Below are positions 16,563 to 26,500 of a stretch of 26,878 nucleotides of DNA, one piece after another. The notes below the pieces were generated by a model. The model saw nothing but the letters and a program-made list of their open reading frames with translations. It was not told the origin of the DNA and made no database searches. The position numbers were made by a program, and so were the translations under genes. Positions within the stretch are counted from its first letter, which is position 1. Every line of letters starts with the position of its first letter. The stretch is taken from assembly GCA_964438735.1 (NCBI GenBank), contig CAYTLW010000107.1:1-26878 (forward strand), written 5' to 3'. Source of the stretch: CAYTLW01 sp964438735. GTDB lineage: Bacteria > Myxococcota_A > UBA9042.

Positions 16563-16759
16563 TCGGCTGACCCCGTCATGCGCAGGTTCGGCCCGGTTCG
16601 CTCCGGGGTGGGCTAGCGGTGGCCAGCGGTCGCCTGGCACGTTACCACATGGTTTCCGACGCGATCATGACCACAGGCTGCCGTTCAATGACAATGCCGC
16701 GCAAGAAGGTGCCTCTTCTCCCCCTACGCCTTTACCATTTGGCGTCTGGACGAGATAAG

Positions 16760-18655
16760 ATGCCGGAGATGCGGCACCTTCTCCTCGCGGGCACGATGCT
16801 ACGGCGACGAACCGCCTGCATGGCACTTGTCGCCACGCTATGCGGCGGCTGCGAGGCCTGGTTTGCAACGCAGACGGAGCCTGCACAACCCGGTTCCGTG
16901 ACGGCCGTCGTGACCGAGACCGTTGGACCAGTGCTTGCCGCGGCCGCGCGACCGCTGAATGCGGGCGATGGCCCTGCGCTGGATGCGCTCGGGGTAACTA
17001 CGGCCGACGCCTTGCCCACACAGGATATCGGCGGCCAGGACACGGACGCTGTCGAAACCGACGGCTCTGACGCGGCTGCAGGCGCAGACAGCTTCCCTCC
17101 CTTCCCGCCAGCCAAGATTGCGTGGGGCGAATGCCCGAATGTGACAATGTCCGAGAAGTTGAACTGCGGAACCATGCCGGTGCCGCTGGACTGGTCCAAG
17201 CCCAATGGCAAAAAGCTGACCATCTCGGTGTGGCGAGTGCCAGCGTTGTACGGCGGCATCAGCAACCTCTGGTTGCTCAACGGAGGTCCTGGCGGTTCGG
17301 GCTACAGCCTGATGGGCATGGCAGCGCACCTGCAGGCCGCCCTGCCGACCACCGACCTGTACTTTCCCGACCACCGTGGCACGGGCCCGACCGCCAGGCT
17401 GGACTGCCCGATCGCCGAGTCGCAGAGCAGTCCCGACGGCGCCGGCATCACCATCGACGAGATGCCCCTCTGCGCCCAGGCGCTGAGCAATACGTGGGGC
17501 AAGGACCTCGACCACTTCACCACACAAGCTGCGGCTCGCGATGTGGTCGCGTTGATGAAGGCCATGCCGGCCCCGGGCAAGCGGTCGCTCATGGGCATCT
17601 CCTACGGCACCTACTGGGCCATCCGGGTCATGGCTCTGGCGCCAGACGTCGCCGACGCTGTGGTCCTCGACTCGATCTGCCCGCCCGGCATCTGTCAGAC
17701 GAAGGACTACAACCCCAGCCACGACGTGGTGGCCAAGCAGTACATGCAGGCCTGCGCCAAAGACCCGATTTGCGGCAAACATCTGGGCGAGGATCCATGG
17801 GCCGTGTTGACGGGGCTCTCTGCCAAGTTCGCCGACGGTCACTGCAGCGCGGCCGGCTCCCTGGCCGACTGGTCCGAACTGAGGTTCTACTTCGGCTCCC
17901 TGATCCAGTGGATGGCCTTGCGGCCGCTGGTCCCGGCGCTGGTGCACCGCCTGAATCGCTGCAGCACCGGCGATCTGGCCGCATTGAAGCACTTCCTCGC
18001 CTACGCCAAGACGAACTGGGGCTCCAATGGCCTGCCAGGCAACGGCGAACTCCATAATTCCGGGTCGCTGGGCGTTCACATCAGGCTCTCGGAGCTCAGC
18101 GGCAACCCACCGTCGACGAGCAAGGAGATCATGGATGCCAGCAAGAACGCCGTCGTCATCGCCAACGACGGTGTCTGGTATGCGAAGGTCAACCAAATCT
18201 GGCCTCGCTATCCATACCCCGCCGAGGCGGCCGTCTGGAAGCCGTACAAAGGCAGCGTGTTGCTGGTGAATGGAACCTACGATCCGCAGACACCGGTGGC
18301 CTGGGCCGAGCTCGGCAAGAGCGTCTACAATGCGCCCGGGCAACATGTCGTACTCTTCCCCGGCATCGCCCATGGCATCTACTACGCGGCCAAGACTCCG
18401 TCCGGGGTGTACTGCGGCAGAGAGGTCATCGCCTCCTACCTCTTGAACGGCAAGCCGAACGCCGCCTGCATCCAGAACATCAACCAGCCCGTCTACCACA
18501 TGGAACAGGGTTGGGCACTGGCCCTGCTCGGCACCCACAACCTGTGGGACAACCCGAGCAAGTCCGACTCCCTCGCGACCGGTCTCCCCAATCCCGCAGC
18601 GATCGTAGCGCTGCGCAAGGCGCTGAGCGACCGGCTGTGGCCGCGTCTGCGGTGA
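16760..18655 (+). CDS. Exported alpha/beta hydrolase, S33 (tripeptidyl aminopeptidase-like) family
   Basis: The 631-residue protein (from ATG at 16760; starts at 16769 and 16796 are possible) begins with a signal segment ending LCGGC, a weak lipobox. An Ala/Asp/Thr-rich linker of about 90 residues follows. The hydrolase domain has the oxyanion-type NGGPGGSG at 174-181 and the nucleophile elbow GISYG with Ser281. Asp508 (NGTYDPQTP) and His538 (GIAHG) complete the triad. Spacing and the late C-terminal His fit the S33 prolyl/tripeptidyl aminopeptidase group, with a large cap region between. It would cleave N-terminal peptides or esters outside the cytoplasm; the substrate is not deducible. It is transcribed alone and converges on the fibrinogen-like gene. 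Confidence 0.8.
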   Translation: MPEMRHLLLAGTMLRRRTACMALVATLCGGCEAWFATQTEPAQPGSVTAVVTETVGPVLAAAARPLNAGDGPALDALGVTTADALPTQDIGGQDTDAVETDGSDAAAGADSFPPFPPAKIAWGECPNVTMSEKLNCGTMPVPLDWSKPNGKKLTISVWRVPALYGGISNLWLLNGGPGGSGYSLMGMAAHLQAALPTTDLYFPDHRGTGPTARLDCPIAESQSSPDGAGITIDEMPLCAQALSNTWGKDLDHFTTQAAARDVVALMKAMPAPGKRSLMGISYGTYWAIRVMALAPDVADAVVLDSICPPGICQTKDYNPSHDVVAKQYMQACAKDPICGKHLGEDPWAVLTGLSAKFADGHCSAAGSLADWSELRFYFGSLIQWMALRPLVPALVHRLNRCSTGDLAALKHFLAYAKTNWGSNGLPGNGELHNSGSLGVHIRLSELSGNPPSTSKEIMDASKNAVVIANDGVWYAKVNQIWPRYPYPAEAAVWKPYKGSVLLVNGTYDPQTPVAWAELGKSVYNAPGQHVVLFPGIAHGIYYAAKTPSGVYCGREVIASYLLNGKPNAACIQNINQPVYHMEQGWALALLGTHNLWDNPSKSDSLATGLPNPAAIVALRKALSDRLWPRLR

Positions 18656-18661
18656 GGGCGG

Positions 18662-18683
18662 CACCCGTCGTGCAGGCCGGGTG
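18662..18683. terminator. Possible bidirectional terminator between convergent genes
   Basis: CACCCG (18662-18667) and CGGGTG (18678-18683) form a perfect six-pair stem with a ten-base loop. It lies between the hydrolase stop (18655) and the fibrinogen-like gene's stop (18709). There is no T run on either strand. Confidence 0.4.
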
Positions 18684-18708
18684 ATTTGCGAGGGGGTGTG
18701 CCCGCTCC

Positions 18709-20934
18709 CTACTTCACCCACATATTCCCGCTCGCATTGCCGTTGTTGATGCCGTTGTACTTGTCCGCGTGACATCCCTTCGAGGCGTAGTGGGTGCTCT
18801 GGTACGCGAACCACCCGGTGTGGTGGTGATGGCCGAAGCCGCGGGTGCCCTCGTTGGGCGACAGCGTCGTCAAGCCGCCTTCGAAGGACTTCGAGCAGCG
18901 GTTGCAATTGGCCGTCTTGTTCACCACGTTGTTGGCGCCGAAGGAGCAGCCACTGCTGACGTATTGGGTGATGGCCGAGGAGAACTCGCACTTCATCCGG
19001 ATGTCGGTCGGCCCGGTGTAGTCGTTCGTGGCGCGAATCGCGTTGATCATGCCGTCCGACAGCTTCGCGAACTTCGATTGCGCCGGCAGGATCGGCGGCG
19101 TGCCCACCGCGGCTCCCGTGGACACATTCGTTCCAAGGATGACCCGCGAGACCAGCGTCCAGCCGCCGCCGTCGCTGGTCATGTCGCAGTAGACCTGCAA
19201 GGCATCCTTCGGGGCGCCGCCATTCGGCTCGATCCAGAACAAACCGTCCTTGGGAGTTTTCCCGCCGGCTTTGGTCACCTTGTAGATGTTCATGCAGGAG
19301 AGGCCGGGTTTGGTCTTCGAGTAGCCCAGGGCCGCGAGGCAAGCGGCGCTGCAGCCGTCGCCGTCCTTGTTGTTGCCGTCGTCGCACTCTTCCTTGCCCG
19401 CCACCTTGCCGTCTCCGCAAATGGTCTTGCAGTTTGCGCTGCAGCCGTCCCCGTCGGCGTTGTTGCCGTCGTCGCACTCCTCGTTGGCGTCCAGCGCCCC
19501 GTTGCCGCAGGTGTCGGCCAGGCTGCGCCACAAGCCGAGGGCGCAATAGCGCACCGCGTTGGTCTTGGTGTCGAAGTACAACGAGCCGGTCACCGACGCG
19601 TTGCATGGGTAGGGCGGGGTCGCGCCGTTCTTCAGCATCAGGCCGCCGCCCACGCCCACCTTGGCCGACGCCAGCACCGACACCTGTACACTCCACGACT
19701 TGAGCGCACCGTCCTTGCCGTTGTTCAGGAAGGCGGTGTCGATGACCTCGATGGTCCACTTGCCCTTGGGGTTCTTGCCGACCCAGGCGGCCAGGTCTCC
19801 TGAGACGGTCTTGGTCGGGCCAGGCCAGGTGGTCTTGATGGCGGTGCCCTTGGCGCTCTTATCCCACAGCACATACTTGCCGCCGGCTGGATCCACCAGA
19901 TTGATCTTGAGGTTGGTGGTGTCGCTGTTGGCGACGTCGGCGGAGATCGTCAGCCCCTGGGCCACGCCGAAGTCGGGCACGTCGATCACGTCGCTGATGC
20001 CGACCGGGTTGTTGTCGGTGATGGCCAGGGGCGTCTTGGCACTCGCGGCGACCTCCTTGAACTGGTTGGTCAGCAGACCATTGGAGATCTCGTCGAGGCC
20101 ATCGGCAGGCAGGGCCAAGGAGCCCCCGGCCACCGCGCAGAGCAGCGTGCCGTCGGACTTGATGCCTTTGACCACTTCGCCCTTAACGGCGCAGGTGCCC
20201 GCCGGGGTCTTCAGGCCGGTCAACTTGGAGCCATTGCCGATGAAAGTCGTCGCCGTCACCGTGCCAGCGGCCACGTCGGACGCGACGACCTTCTTGGCCT
20301 TGATGGCGTTGCCGCCCAGGTCGACGTCCGAGTCGAATTTCATCTCGGAGACCGTCACGCAGCCCGTGCAAGCGAGATCCAGGGCGCTGTTGGCCGGGCC
20401 TCCCTTTGTTTTGGCAGCCGCGTACGGGAAGGAGACCTTGTCAGCGCCGACGGCGTTCGCCGCCAGTTGACCGGCCTTGACGCAGCCCGAGCAGTCCAAG
20501 GCATCCGCAGCGCCTGCACGAAAGGCGTAGGCCACCGAGTGCAGCGGCTTGCGGGGCAGCTCGGGATCCCAACCGATCTGGACGCCCAGCCAGGCGGTCG
20601 TCAGCTGGCCCAGCAGCGCAGCGTTGATGGGCTTGCTCTTGCCGAGAGCGAAGGTGAACTGGCCGCTCTTGACCGTCAGTTTGCCGTTGGTCTCCTTCCA
20701 GACCGCCTTGCCACCGGAGGCCGCGTTGTACAGGGCGAAGGTCACCACATAGTCGCCGTCGGCGGCCGCACCGCCCCCGGTCGCGGTCAGAGACCCTGCA
20801 ACCATCATCGTCGTCGGAGGCGCAGCCAGCGCCTGCGACCCGAACAACAACAGTGACAAGACAGCGACGAGGCCGAGATTTCGGGCAGAAGTGCGCGGAC
20901 CGCGGGCCGGCCGGTTCTGACTTGAGGCGAACAT
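18709..20934 (-). CDS. Exported P-domain protein with Myxococcus cysteine repeats and a fibrinogen-like head
   Basis: ATG at 20934 has AGGAG six bases upstream. The 741-residue protein shares the chassis of the three tandem paralogues. It has a signal peptide (1-38, ending ALA), an N-terminal beta module with HSVAYAFRA, two Cys-pair motifs (CSGCV, CTGCV), a FIGNGSKLTG stalk segment and a P domain at about 300-421 (NPKGKWTIEVID). Its C terminus differs: two CGNGxxxxxEECDDGNNxDGDGCSxxC repeats (about 475-531; DUF4215-like) and a fibrinogen-like domain (about 537-741; YCDMTSDGGGWTLV). A His-rich FGHHHHTGWF lies near the end. In animals such domains bind glycans or acetyl groups; ligand binding here is inferred. 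It has its own sigma-54-like promoter and lies downstream of the barrel gene on the same strand. Confidence 0.8.
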   Translation of the reverse strand: MFASSQNRPARGPRTSARNLGLVAVLSLLLFGSQALAAPPTTMMVAGSLTATGGGAAADGDYVVTFALYNAASGGKAVWKETNGKLTVKSGQFTFALGKSKPINAALLGQLTTAWLGVQIGWDPELPRKPLHSVAYAFRAGAADALDCSGCVKAGQLAANAVGADKVSFPYAAAKTKGGPANSALDLACTGCVTVSEMKFDSDVDLGGNAIKAKKVVASDVAAGTVTATTFIGNGSKLTGLKTPAGTCAVKGEVVKGIKSDGTLLCAVAGGSLALPADGLDEISNGLLTNQFKEVAASAKTPLAITDNNPVGISDVIDVPDFGVAQGLTISADVANSDTTNLKINLVDPAGGKYVLWDKSAKGTAIKTTWPGPTKTVSGDLAAWVGKNPKGKWTIEVIDTAFLNNGKDGALKSWSVQVSVLASAKVGVGGGLMLKNGATPPYPCNASVTGSLYFDTKTNAVRYCALGLWRSLADTCGNGALDANEECDDGNNADGDGCSANCKTICGDGKVAGKEECDDGNNKDGDGCSAACLAALGYSKTKPGLSCMNIYKVTKAGGKTPKDGLFWIEPNGGAPKDALQVYCDMTSDGGGWTLVSRVILGTNVSTGAAVGTPPILPAQSKFAKLSDGMINAIRATNDYTGPTDIRMKCEFSSAITQYVSSGCSFGANNVVNKTANCNRCSKSFEGGLTTLSPNEGTRGFGHHHHTGWFAYQSTHYASKGCHADKYNGINNGNASGNMWVK

Positions 20935-20965
20935 GGGTGTCTCCTGCGCCGCTGGTTTTTCGAGC

Positions 20966-20980
20966 GCATTCAAGGTGCCA
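20966..20980 (-). promoter_or_regulatory. Sigma-54-type promoter of the fibrinogen-like gene
   Basis: On the minus strand TGGCACCTTGAATGC has the invariant GG-N10-GC spacing. It matches six of six bases of the -24 TGGCAC and three of four of the -12 TTGC (here ATGC). The predicted start is near 20954, giving a 20-nt leader that contains the AGGAG ribosome site (20941-20945). Sigma-54 promoters need an enhancer-binding activator and are common in Myxococcota. Confidence 0.55.
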
Positions 20981-21036
20981 GTCGATTTACAAACAGTCCA
21001 CCAGGTCATCACATGCACGCGAGTTGTGAATCGGGT

Positions 21037-21062
21037 GGCACCTCTCATCGGCACCTCTCATC
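21037..21062 (-). repeat. 13-bp perfect tandem repeat, candidate enhancer site
   Basis: GGCACCTCTCATC (plus strand) occurs twice head to tail at 21037-21049 and 21050-21062. It is centred about 95 nt upstream of the predicted sigma-54 start, the usual place for activator binding. It lies just after the stop of the outer-membrane protein gene. Confidence 0.55.
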
Positions 21063-21075
21063 GTGCTGTTCGCTA

Positions 21076-22131
21076 TCAGAAGTTCAGCGACGCCAGCAAG
21101 CTCACCACCTGGTTGCTCGAATCCCACCCATCGAGGTAGCGCATTTCGTAGGCGAGGGCGAGATCGAGTCCGTCCGCGACCCCATACGACGGGCCGGTGG
21201 TCACGATCCACCTGGCCTTCTGGACCGCCTCGAGCGCCGCGTTTGCGCCGACGAAGCGGCCGAAGTAGCCAAACCGCTTGCCGCCCACGCGAAGCGTCGC
21301 GCCGTAGCCGATCTCGCGGTCGAGCCCCTTGCGCTGACGGACAGCCGCCTCGGCGATCACGCGTAGGCAGGACGCCCGGTAGTACAACGCCGCGGCGGCG
21401 ACGTATTGTTCGGGCGCGTTGGCCTTGGCGAGCGCGTATTCGTAGGTCAGCAGCAGGCCTGCGCCTTTGGTCACCTCGTAGCCGATGGTCGCGTTGGCCT
21501 GCAGGCCGTTGTCGGTGCCCTTGCCGTGGCTGCGCGTGCCGTCGACGAGCTGCAACCCCAGCGACAGCCCGTCCAACTCGAGCCCGTAGCTGAGCCCGCG
21601 GTTGAACGAGGACACAAAGCCGACCTCGTGGGTGGCCACCATGGCGAACGGGCGCGTGCCCACCAGCGGATACAGCCGGGAGGTGTAGAAGCTCGGCAGG
21701 ATGCCCATACGAAGGACGTCGCCCTTGAGCGCGAGGTTGCGGCCCTGCGCGAACGCGGCAAAGACGTAGACCGACGGCTTGACGTGCTGCAGGTGGAGCT
21801 TGGTGCCGGTCGTGCGGCCGTCGATGACCACCCGGCCCGACCATTGTTCGTTGAGCTTGTAGTCGGTGATGAACCAGCCGCGGTACAGGTCGGTCGCGTG
21901 CCGATGCGGCGCGCCGGTGGTCAGATCGGCGGTGTACTTGAGCCACCAGGCGCCGCCGACGCTGAGGCTGTCTGTGACCTTCTGCAGGGCGACGGCCTGC
22001 CCGGCGCTGAGTATCACGGCGGCGCCCAACACGAAGGCGATAACGGCTGTGGCCACTCCGCATCGCTGCCGTCCATTTCGCGCCGGCGTCCGAACCGGAG
22101 TTGTCTGGCTGGTTTGCCTGCCTGTTGCCAT
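21076..22131 (-). CDS. Putative beta-barrel outer-membrane protein
   Basis: ATG at 22131 has GAGG five bases upstream. The 351-residue protein has a long basic n-region, a hydrophobic segment (about 30-46) and a likely cleavage after GQAVA. The mature part consists of alternating polar/hydrophobic stretches typical of transmembrane beta strands and ends with Phe (SLLASLNF), the classic barrel-assembly terminal residue. Recurrent Tyr, Arg and Gly fit a small porin-like barrel of perhaps 14-16 strands. I do not recognise a named family. It is on the same strand as the fibrinogen-like gene, 141 bp upstream of it, but that gene has its own promoter-like element. The pair may act together at the outer membrane, which is inferred from position only. 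Confidence 0.65.
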   Translation of the reverse strand: MATGRQTSQTTPVRTPARNGRQRCGVATAVIAFVLGAAVILSAGQAVALQKVTDSLSVGGAWWLKYTADLTTGAPHRHATDLYRGWFITDYKLNEQWSGRVVIDGRTTGTKLHLQHVKPSVYVFAAFAQGRNLALKGDVLRMGILPSFYTSRLYPLVGTRPFAMVATHEVGFVSSFNRGLSYGLELDGLSLGLQLVDGTRSHGKGTDNGLQANATIGYEVTKGAGLLLTYEYALAKANAPEQYVAAAALYYRASCLRVIAEAAVRQRKGLDREIGYGATLRVGGKRFGYFGRFVGANAALEAVQKARWIVTTGPSYGVADGLDLALAYEMRYLDGWDSSNQVVSLLASLNF

Positions 22132-22339
22132 GTTTGCCTCGCGCCGCCCGGGTTGAGTAGCCCAGGCCCAGTCTACGCCCGCGGTCGGTCGGAGGTCGAC
22201 GGCATTGCCGAAAGATATCACGCCCGGTTGGACCCTATGCCACATGATGTCCCAGGTGTCTTCAGCCCGGCCATGGAACCGGACATTTCAATCTTGGAGG
22301 ACTCGGACATCTGAACTCGTTTCCGACAAACGACGCCAT

Positions 22340-22376
22340 AAAAAAGCATATACTCCTTTTTTGACACCCTTTATGC
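22340..22376 (+). promoter_or_regulatory. AT-rich promoter-like pocket upstream of the kinase gene
   Basis: In otherwise GC-rich DNA, AAAAAAG (22340-22346) and CTTTTTT (22356-22362) flank TATACT (22349-22354), a five-of-six -10 box. A perfect TTGACA lies at 22361-22366 but has no good -10 box after it. TGACACCCTTTATGC (22362-22376) has sigma-54 spacing but lacks the invariant GG. Something regulatory is likely, but its type is not settled. Confidence 0.3.
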
Positions 22377-22392
22377 GTTTCCGTCGCTCCCT

Positions 22393-23445
22393 GTGGACTC
22401 GACGACACGCTTGCCGTACACCCACCGGGTGAAAGACTTCGAAACCCTCACCTACCTCGGCCAGACGCGACGCCTCCGGCGACTGGCGCTGCATGCGGTC
22501 GCGCAGCACGCCATCGAATCGACCGCGATCCGACTGCTCGCGCACGGCGAAAACACCACCTATCGCGTCGACGGGCCAGCGGGCACCTACCTCTGCCGCA
22601 TCCACCGACTCGGCTACCAGACGCCCGTGACCATTCGCTCGGAGCTCGACTGGCTGCACGCTCTGCAGCGCGACACCGACCTCATCGTGCCGCGACCCTT
22701 GCTTGCACCTGGTGCACCCGTCCCGGTGCTGAGCGTACCGGGCCTGCGGCCTCGGCCTGTGGTGCTCTTTCGCTGGACCCATGGCCGATTCGAGCTCAAA
22801 CGTACGCTGCCCGCGACCCTGTTCAAGACCGGTCGCTTCATCGCCGAGCTGCATCAGCACACCGCCTCCTGGCCGACCCCTCCGGGCTTCTCGCGGCAGC
22901 GCTGGGATCTCGCCGGGCTGACCGGCGGCAACCTCGGTGGGTCGCTGGCGTGGATTCCGCCGGAGCACGCCGGTCTCGCAGCGGACGCGGTCGGCAAGAT
23001 CGCGGCCGTGTTTGACCGGCTCGGTCACGACGCCATGTTGCTCATCCACGCAGATTTCCACGGCGCCAACCGGCTCCTGACCGCCGATGGGCAACTCGCG
23101 GCCATCGATTTTGATGACTGCGGCCTGGGGCATGTGTCCTACGATCTGGCGGTGACGCTCAGCTACCTGCGCGCCAACCCCGACTATGCGCAGCTCAGAG
23201 CCGCCCTGCTGGCTGGTTATCGGCAGGTGCGTGCATTCGACGCGATGCAGGAAGCCGCCATCTCAGATTTCTTCGCGCTGCGGCGGCTGTTTATCTGGCT
23301 GTGGGTCCTGTCTCGCACGGCCGACAACCCGCTGTTTCGAGAACGCGCGCCAGGTGTCACCAAACGCGCCGTCGGGCTGCTACGAGACTACGTGGCAAAC
23401 AGAGAATCGCCTCCGTCTGCCACCGCTCGTGTGAGTATCCCGTGA
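22393..23445 (+). CDS. APH-fold phosphotransferase (aminoglycoside phosphotransferase-like kinase)
   Basis: The 350-residue protein has an N-terminal nucleotide-binding part (GENTTYRVDGPAGTYLCRIHR, with an Arg where the ATP-binding Lys would be). The catalytic loop is LIHADFHGAN: His219, Asp221 as base and Asn226. The DFG-equivalent is IDFDDCGLG with Asp239. This is the phosphotransferase enzyme family (PF01636) that includes homoserine kinase II, choline and stress (SrkA/YihE) kinases; the substrate cannot be told. Helical C-terminal segments include FFALRRLFIWLWVLSRT. The start is uncertain: GTG at 22393 is used, GTG at 22429 is an alternative, and neither has a strong ribosome site. It is likely monocistronic and cytoplasmic, divergent from the barrel gene. 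Confidence 0.8.
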   Translation: MDSTTRLPYTHRVKDFETLTYLGQTRRLRRLALHAVAQHAIESTAIRLLAHGENTTYRVDGPAGTYLCRIHRLGYQTPVTIRSELDWLHALQRDTDLIVPRPLLAPGAPVPVLSVPGLRPRPVVLFRWTHGRFELKRTLPATLFKTGRFIAELHQHTASWPTPPGFSRQRWDLAGLTGGNLGGSLAWIPPEHAGLAADAVGKIAAVFDRLGHDAMLLIHADFHGANRLLTADGQLAAIDFDDCGLGHVSYDLAVTLSYLRANPDYAQLRAALLAGYRQVRAFDAMQEAAISDFFALRRLFIWLWVLSRTADNPLFRERAPGVTKRAVGLLRDYVANRESPPSATARVSIP

Positions 23446-23555
23446 TGAGGAACGCCCCCGGTTGGGGACTGGAGTAGCGTCCCAGTGTCGAGTTGCCCAG
23501 GTCTCACGGACGGCATCACGCTTGTCGACGACGACCGCAATCCGCCGGAGATGAA

Positions 23556-26500
23556 GTGCGCCGACATCCCCTCCTCATAACCGTCGCCCTGGCGTCGCTC
23601 CTTGTCGCCGCTTGCGGGCCGACGGAGGCGGACGAGCAGGTCGGGGTGTCCACAGACGTCGTCGAGGCCGACAGCGGTGGCCCTGGCTGCCACCAGCCGC
23701 AGCTGAAGACCGACGGCGATTGCTGCCCGGAAGGCACGTTCTACCACTTCGACAGTGACAGCTGTGTCGCCGTCGGGCCACCGGAGTGCGCGGCGGTGTT
23801 GTTTGACGCACCGGAGAGTTGTGTGCCGCGTTGGTGCTGGGATCTGCGCAGCGATGCAGGCCTGCCCTGTGCCGCAGGAGATGCCGATTGCCGGCCCGTC
23901 GGGCGGACCTGCAGCGCAGCGGAGCTGGAAGCAGGCGCCGGTTGTGCCGCCGGCATGTGGCCGGACATGGACGCGTCGGGTGCCTGTCGGGTGGCGGGCT
24001 CCATGGGTTCGGCTGCCGCGGGAGACGCGGATGGCGAACTCCCGCCGCTGACCGGGGTCAAGAGCCCAGACGGGGTGCCGCCTTTGGGCAAGTTGCCGGC
24101 CCTGCTCGACACCCGCTTCTGCCAGGACAAGGGCGGCAAGACGCGCATCTGCCAGGAGGATGAACAAGGCTGCGGACCCGGCAAGATGCCCGATCCCGAC
24201 GCGCCGGGCGACTGCATGGCCGTCGGCGTGCCCTGGCTATGCCCGCCGGGCTTTGTCCTCTCGTCCCAGGCGGCCACCTCCACGGACGACCTGGCGCCAT
24301 GTGAACCCGATCCGGCGGACTGCGGTGAGGACCCCTTCGGCGGCGTCCAGGAGGGGCCCGGCGTTCACTTCCTGGACGCGTCGGCGGCGCCCGGTGGCGA
24401 TGGAACGCGCGCCAAACCCTTCAACAACCTGGCCACGGCCGTCACCGAGACCGTAGCTGGGGGCACCGTCGCCATCGCCGCCGGCAAGTACGAGGCCGGC
24501 TTCCTCATGGACCGCTCGGTCACCCTGCACGGCCGGTGCGCGTCGATGGTGCAGCTGAATTCGGCCAAGAAGGGCGGCGCGATGCTCAAGCTCAAGAGCG
24601 AGGCCAAGGTCAAGTTCAAGGTGGGGATTCGGGGTGTGACTCTACGTTCGAGCGGCTGGGGCGTGGCGGCCCTGCCCGGCGTCACCCTCCACCTCGAGCG
24701 CGTGCTGATCGAAGACGTCCGCGGCTACGGCGTGGCCGCCTTCACGGGCAAGGTGCTGGTCGAGGACTCGCTCATTCGCGGCGGAGCACAAGGACCGCCG
24801 AACCTGGACGGTGTCGGTGTCGTGGCGGCTTGGGGAGGCCGCCTCGACCTGCGCAGGGTCCGTCTGTCGCGCAATCGTATGGCCGGCATCTTCGTGCAGA
24901 ACAGCGACACGGAGGTGTCCGCCGAGCAGGTGCTCATCGATGGCACGCGCACGGCCGCCCATCCCTACACCGCCCACGGGCTCGCTTCCATGGCCGCCCG
25001 GGCGCGCCTGCGCAGCGTACGCGTCAGCGGCAGCCACGCCTTCGGCATCCGCGTCATCCACCAGGGCTCGAACCTGGACGCCGCGGGCGTCGTCGTCGAT
25101 CGCACGGGGCAGGGCAACGGCACCGGCGTGCGCGGCGAGGGCATGTACTTCCAGCGGACGTCCATCACCCTGGCGGGCGTGCGCCTGCACGACAATCGGG
25201 TCGTCGGTCTGTACGCCGGCAAGACACCGACGACGGTGGAGGCCGATGGGCTGATCATCGACGCCACCCGGCAGGCGGCCATCCAGCTGCCCGACCATCT
25301 CGGCGGCGGTGGCATGTTGCTCTTCGATGGCCCCGTCGCCCGCATGCGCTCGGTGCGCATCAGCGACAGTCGCCACGCCGGTCTCGGCGTGGAGCGCCCC
25401 GGCACCCGGCTGGAGATGGAGCACCTGCTGGTGCACGGCACGCGGCCGCTGGCCGACACGGGGCAGGGCGGCCCCGGCGTGGTCGTGCGAGATGGCGCCA
25501 GCGCCGTGCTGCGTCATGTGCGGGCCCACGACAACCGGGCGATCGGCGTCGCCACCACGGCTGACAAGCCGGGCGATACGAAGGTCGAGCTCATCGACGT
25601 GGTGATCGACCAGACCAGGCCGACCGCGCTGTTTCCCGACTTCGGCGCCGGAGTCTCCGTCGAAGCGGGCGCCCGCGCCCAATTCACCGATGTCCGCCTG
25701 AGCAAGAACGTCGGCATCGGCGTGCAGGTCGTCACGCCGGAGTCGAGCCTGGTGGCGCGCCGCCTGACGGTCGATGATTGTCAGCCCAACGCCGAAGGCA
25801 AGGGCGGGGTGGGCCTTTCGGTCAGCGACCGCGCCAGGGTCACGCTGGTCGACGGCCGCTTCTCGGCCACTCATCAGGCGGCCATCGGGGTTCAGGGCGT
25901 GGGCACGCAGCTTGTGGCCAACGGGGTGCACGTGGAGGGAACCAGACTCGGCCCGAAGGGGGGCGGTGTGGGGCTCGGCGTTCTCCACGGCGCCGACGTC
26001 ACGGTGCAGGGCAGTCGTTTCGTCGCCAACACGGGCGCCGGCATCTTCAGCAACGGCGTCGACCAGACCGTCCTGCGCGTACGCGGCAGCCGGGTGGAAG
26101 ATACCCTGCCGGATCCAAACCTGGCGGCGGGCGGTGCGCGCGGCGATGGCAAGCAGGTCAGCCTCGAGGGCAGCGGACTGACCGCCTGGCGCCCGGATCA
26201 GCAGATAGAGGTGACCAGCTGCCTCTTCCGCGCCAACCACGGCACCAGCATCTACCTCGACGAACCCGGTGGCAGCGTGACCGGCTGCGCCGTCGTGGAC
26301 ACCCGCGCGGCCAGCTTCAAGACGTGGAGGGAGGGCAAACGGGGCCAGGGCGCGCCGGACGGGCCGCTGATCGAGCTCGCCGACGGCATTCGAGTGCTCA
26401 AATCCGCCAACATGGTCATCCGATATACGTTGGTGGTGGACCAGCTGCGGGCCGGCTTCCTGCTCGATCACGCCAGCAAGGCAAATGTGAGCCATTCGGT

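Noticed and set aside
16634..16650. TGGCACG upstream of the hydrolase gene as a sigma-54 promoter
   Set aside because: The -24 half is good, but the -12 position reads CACA, without the required GC, and it lies about 110 nt before the chosen start.
16838..19759. 973-codon open frame antisense to the alpha/beta hydrolase and overlapping the fibrinogen-like gene in another frame
   Set aside because: It has no recognisable domain and is Arg/Gln/Gly-rich. Both overlapped genes have catalytic or family motifs in their own frames.
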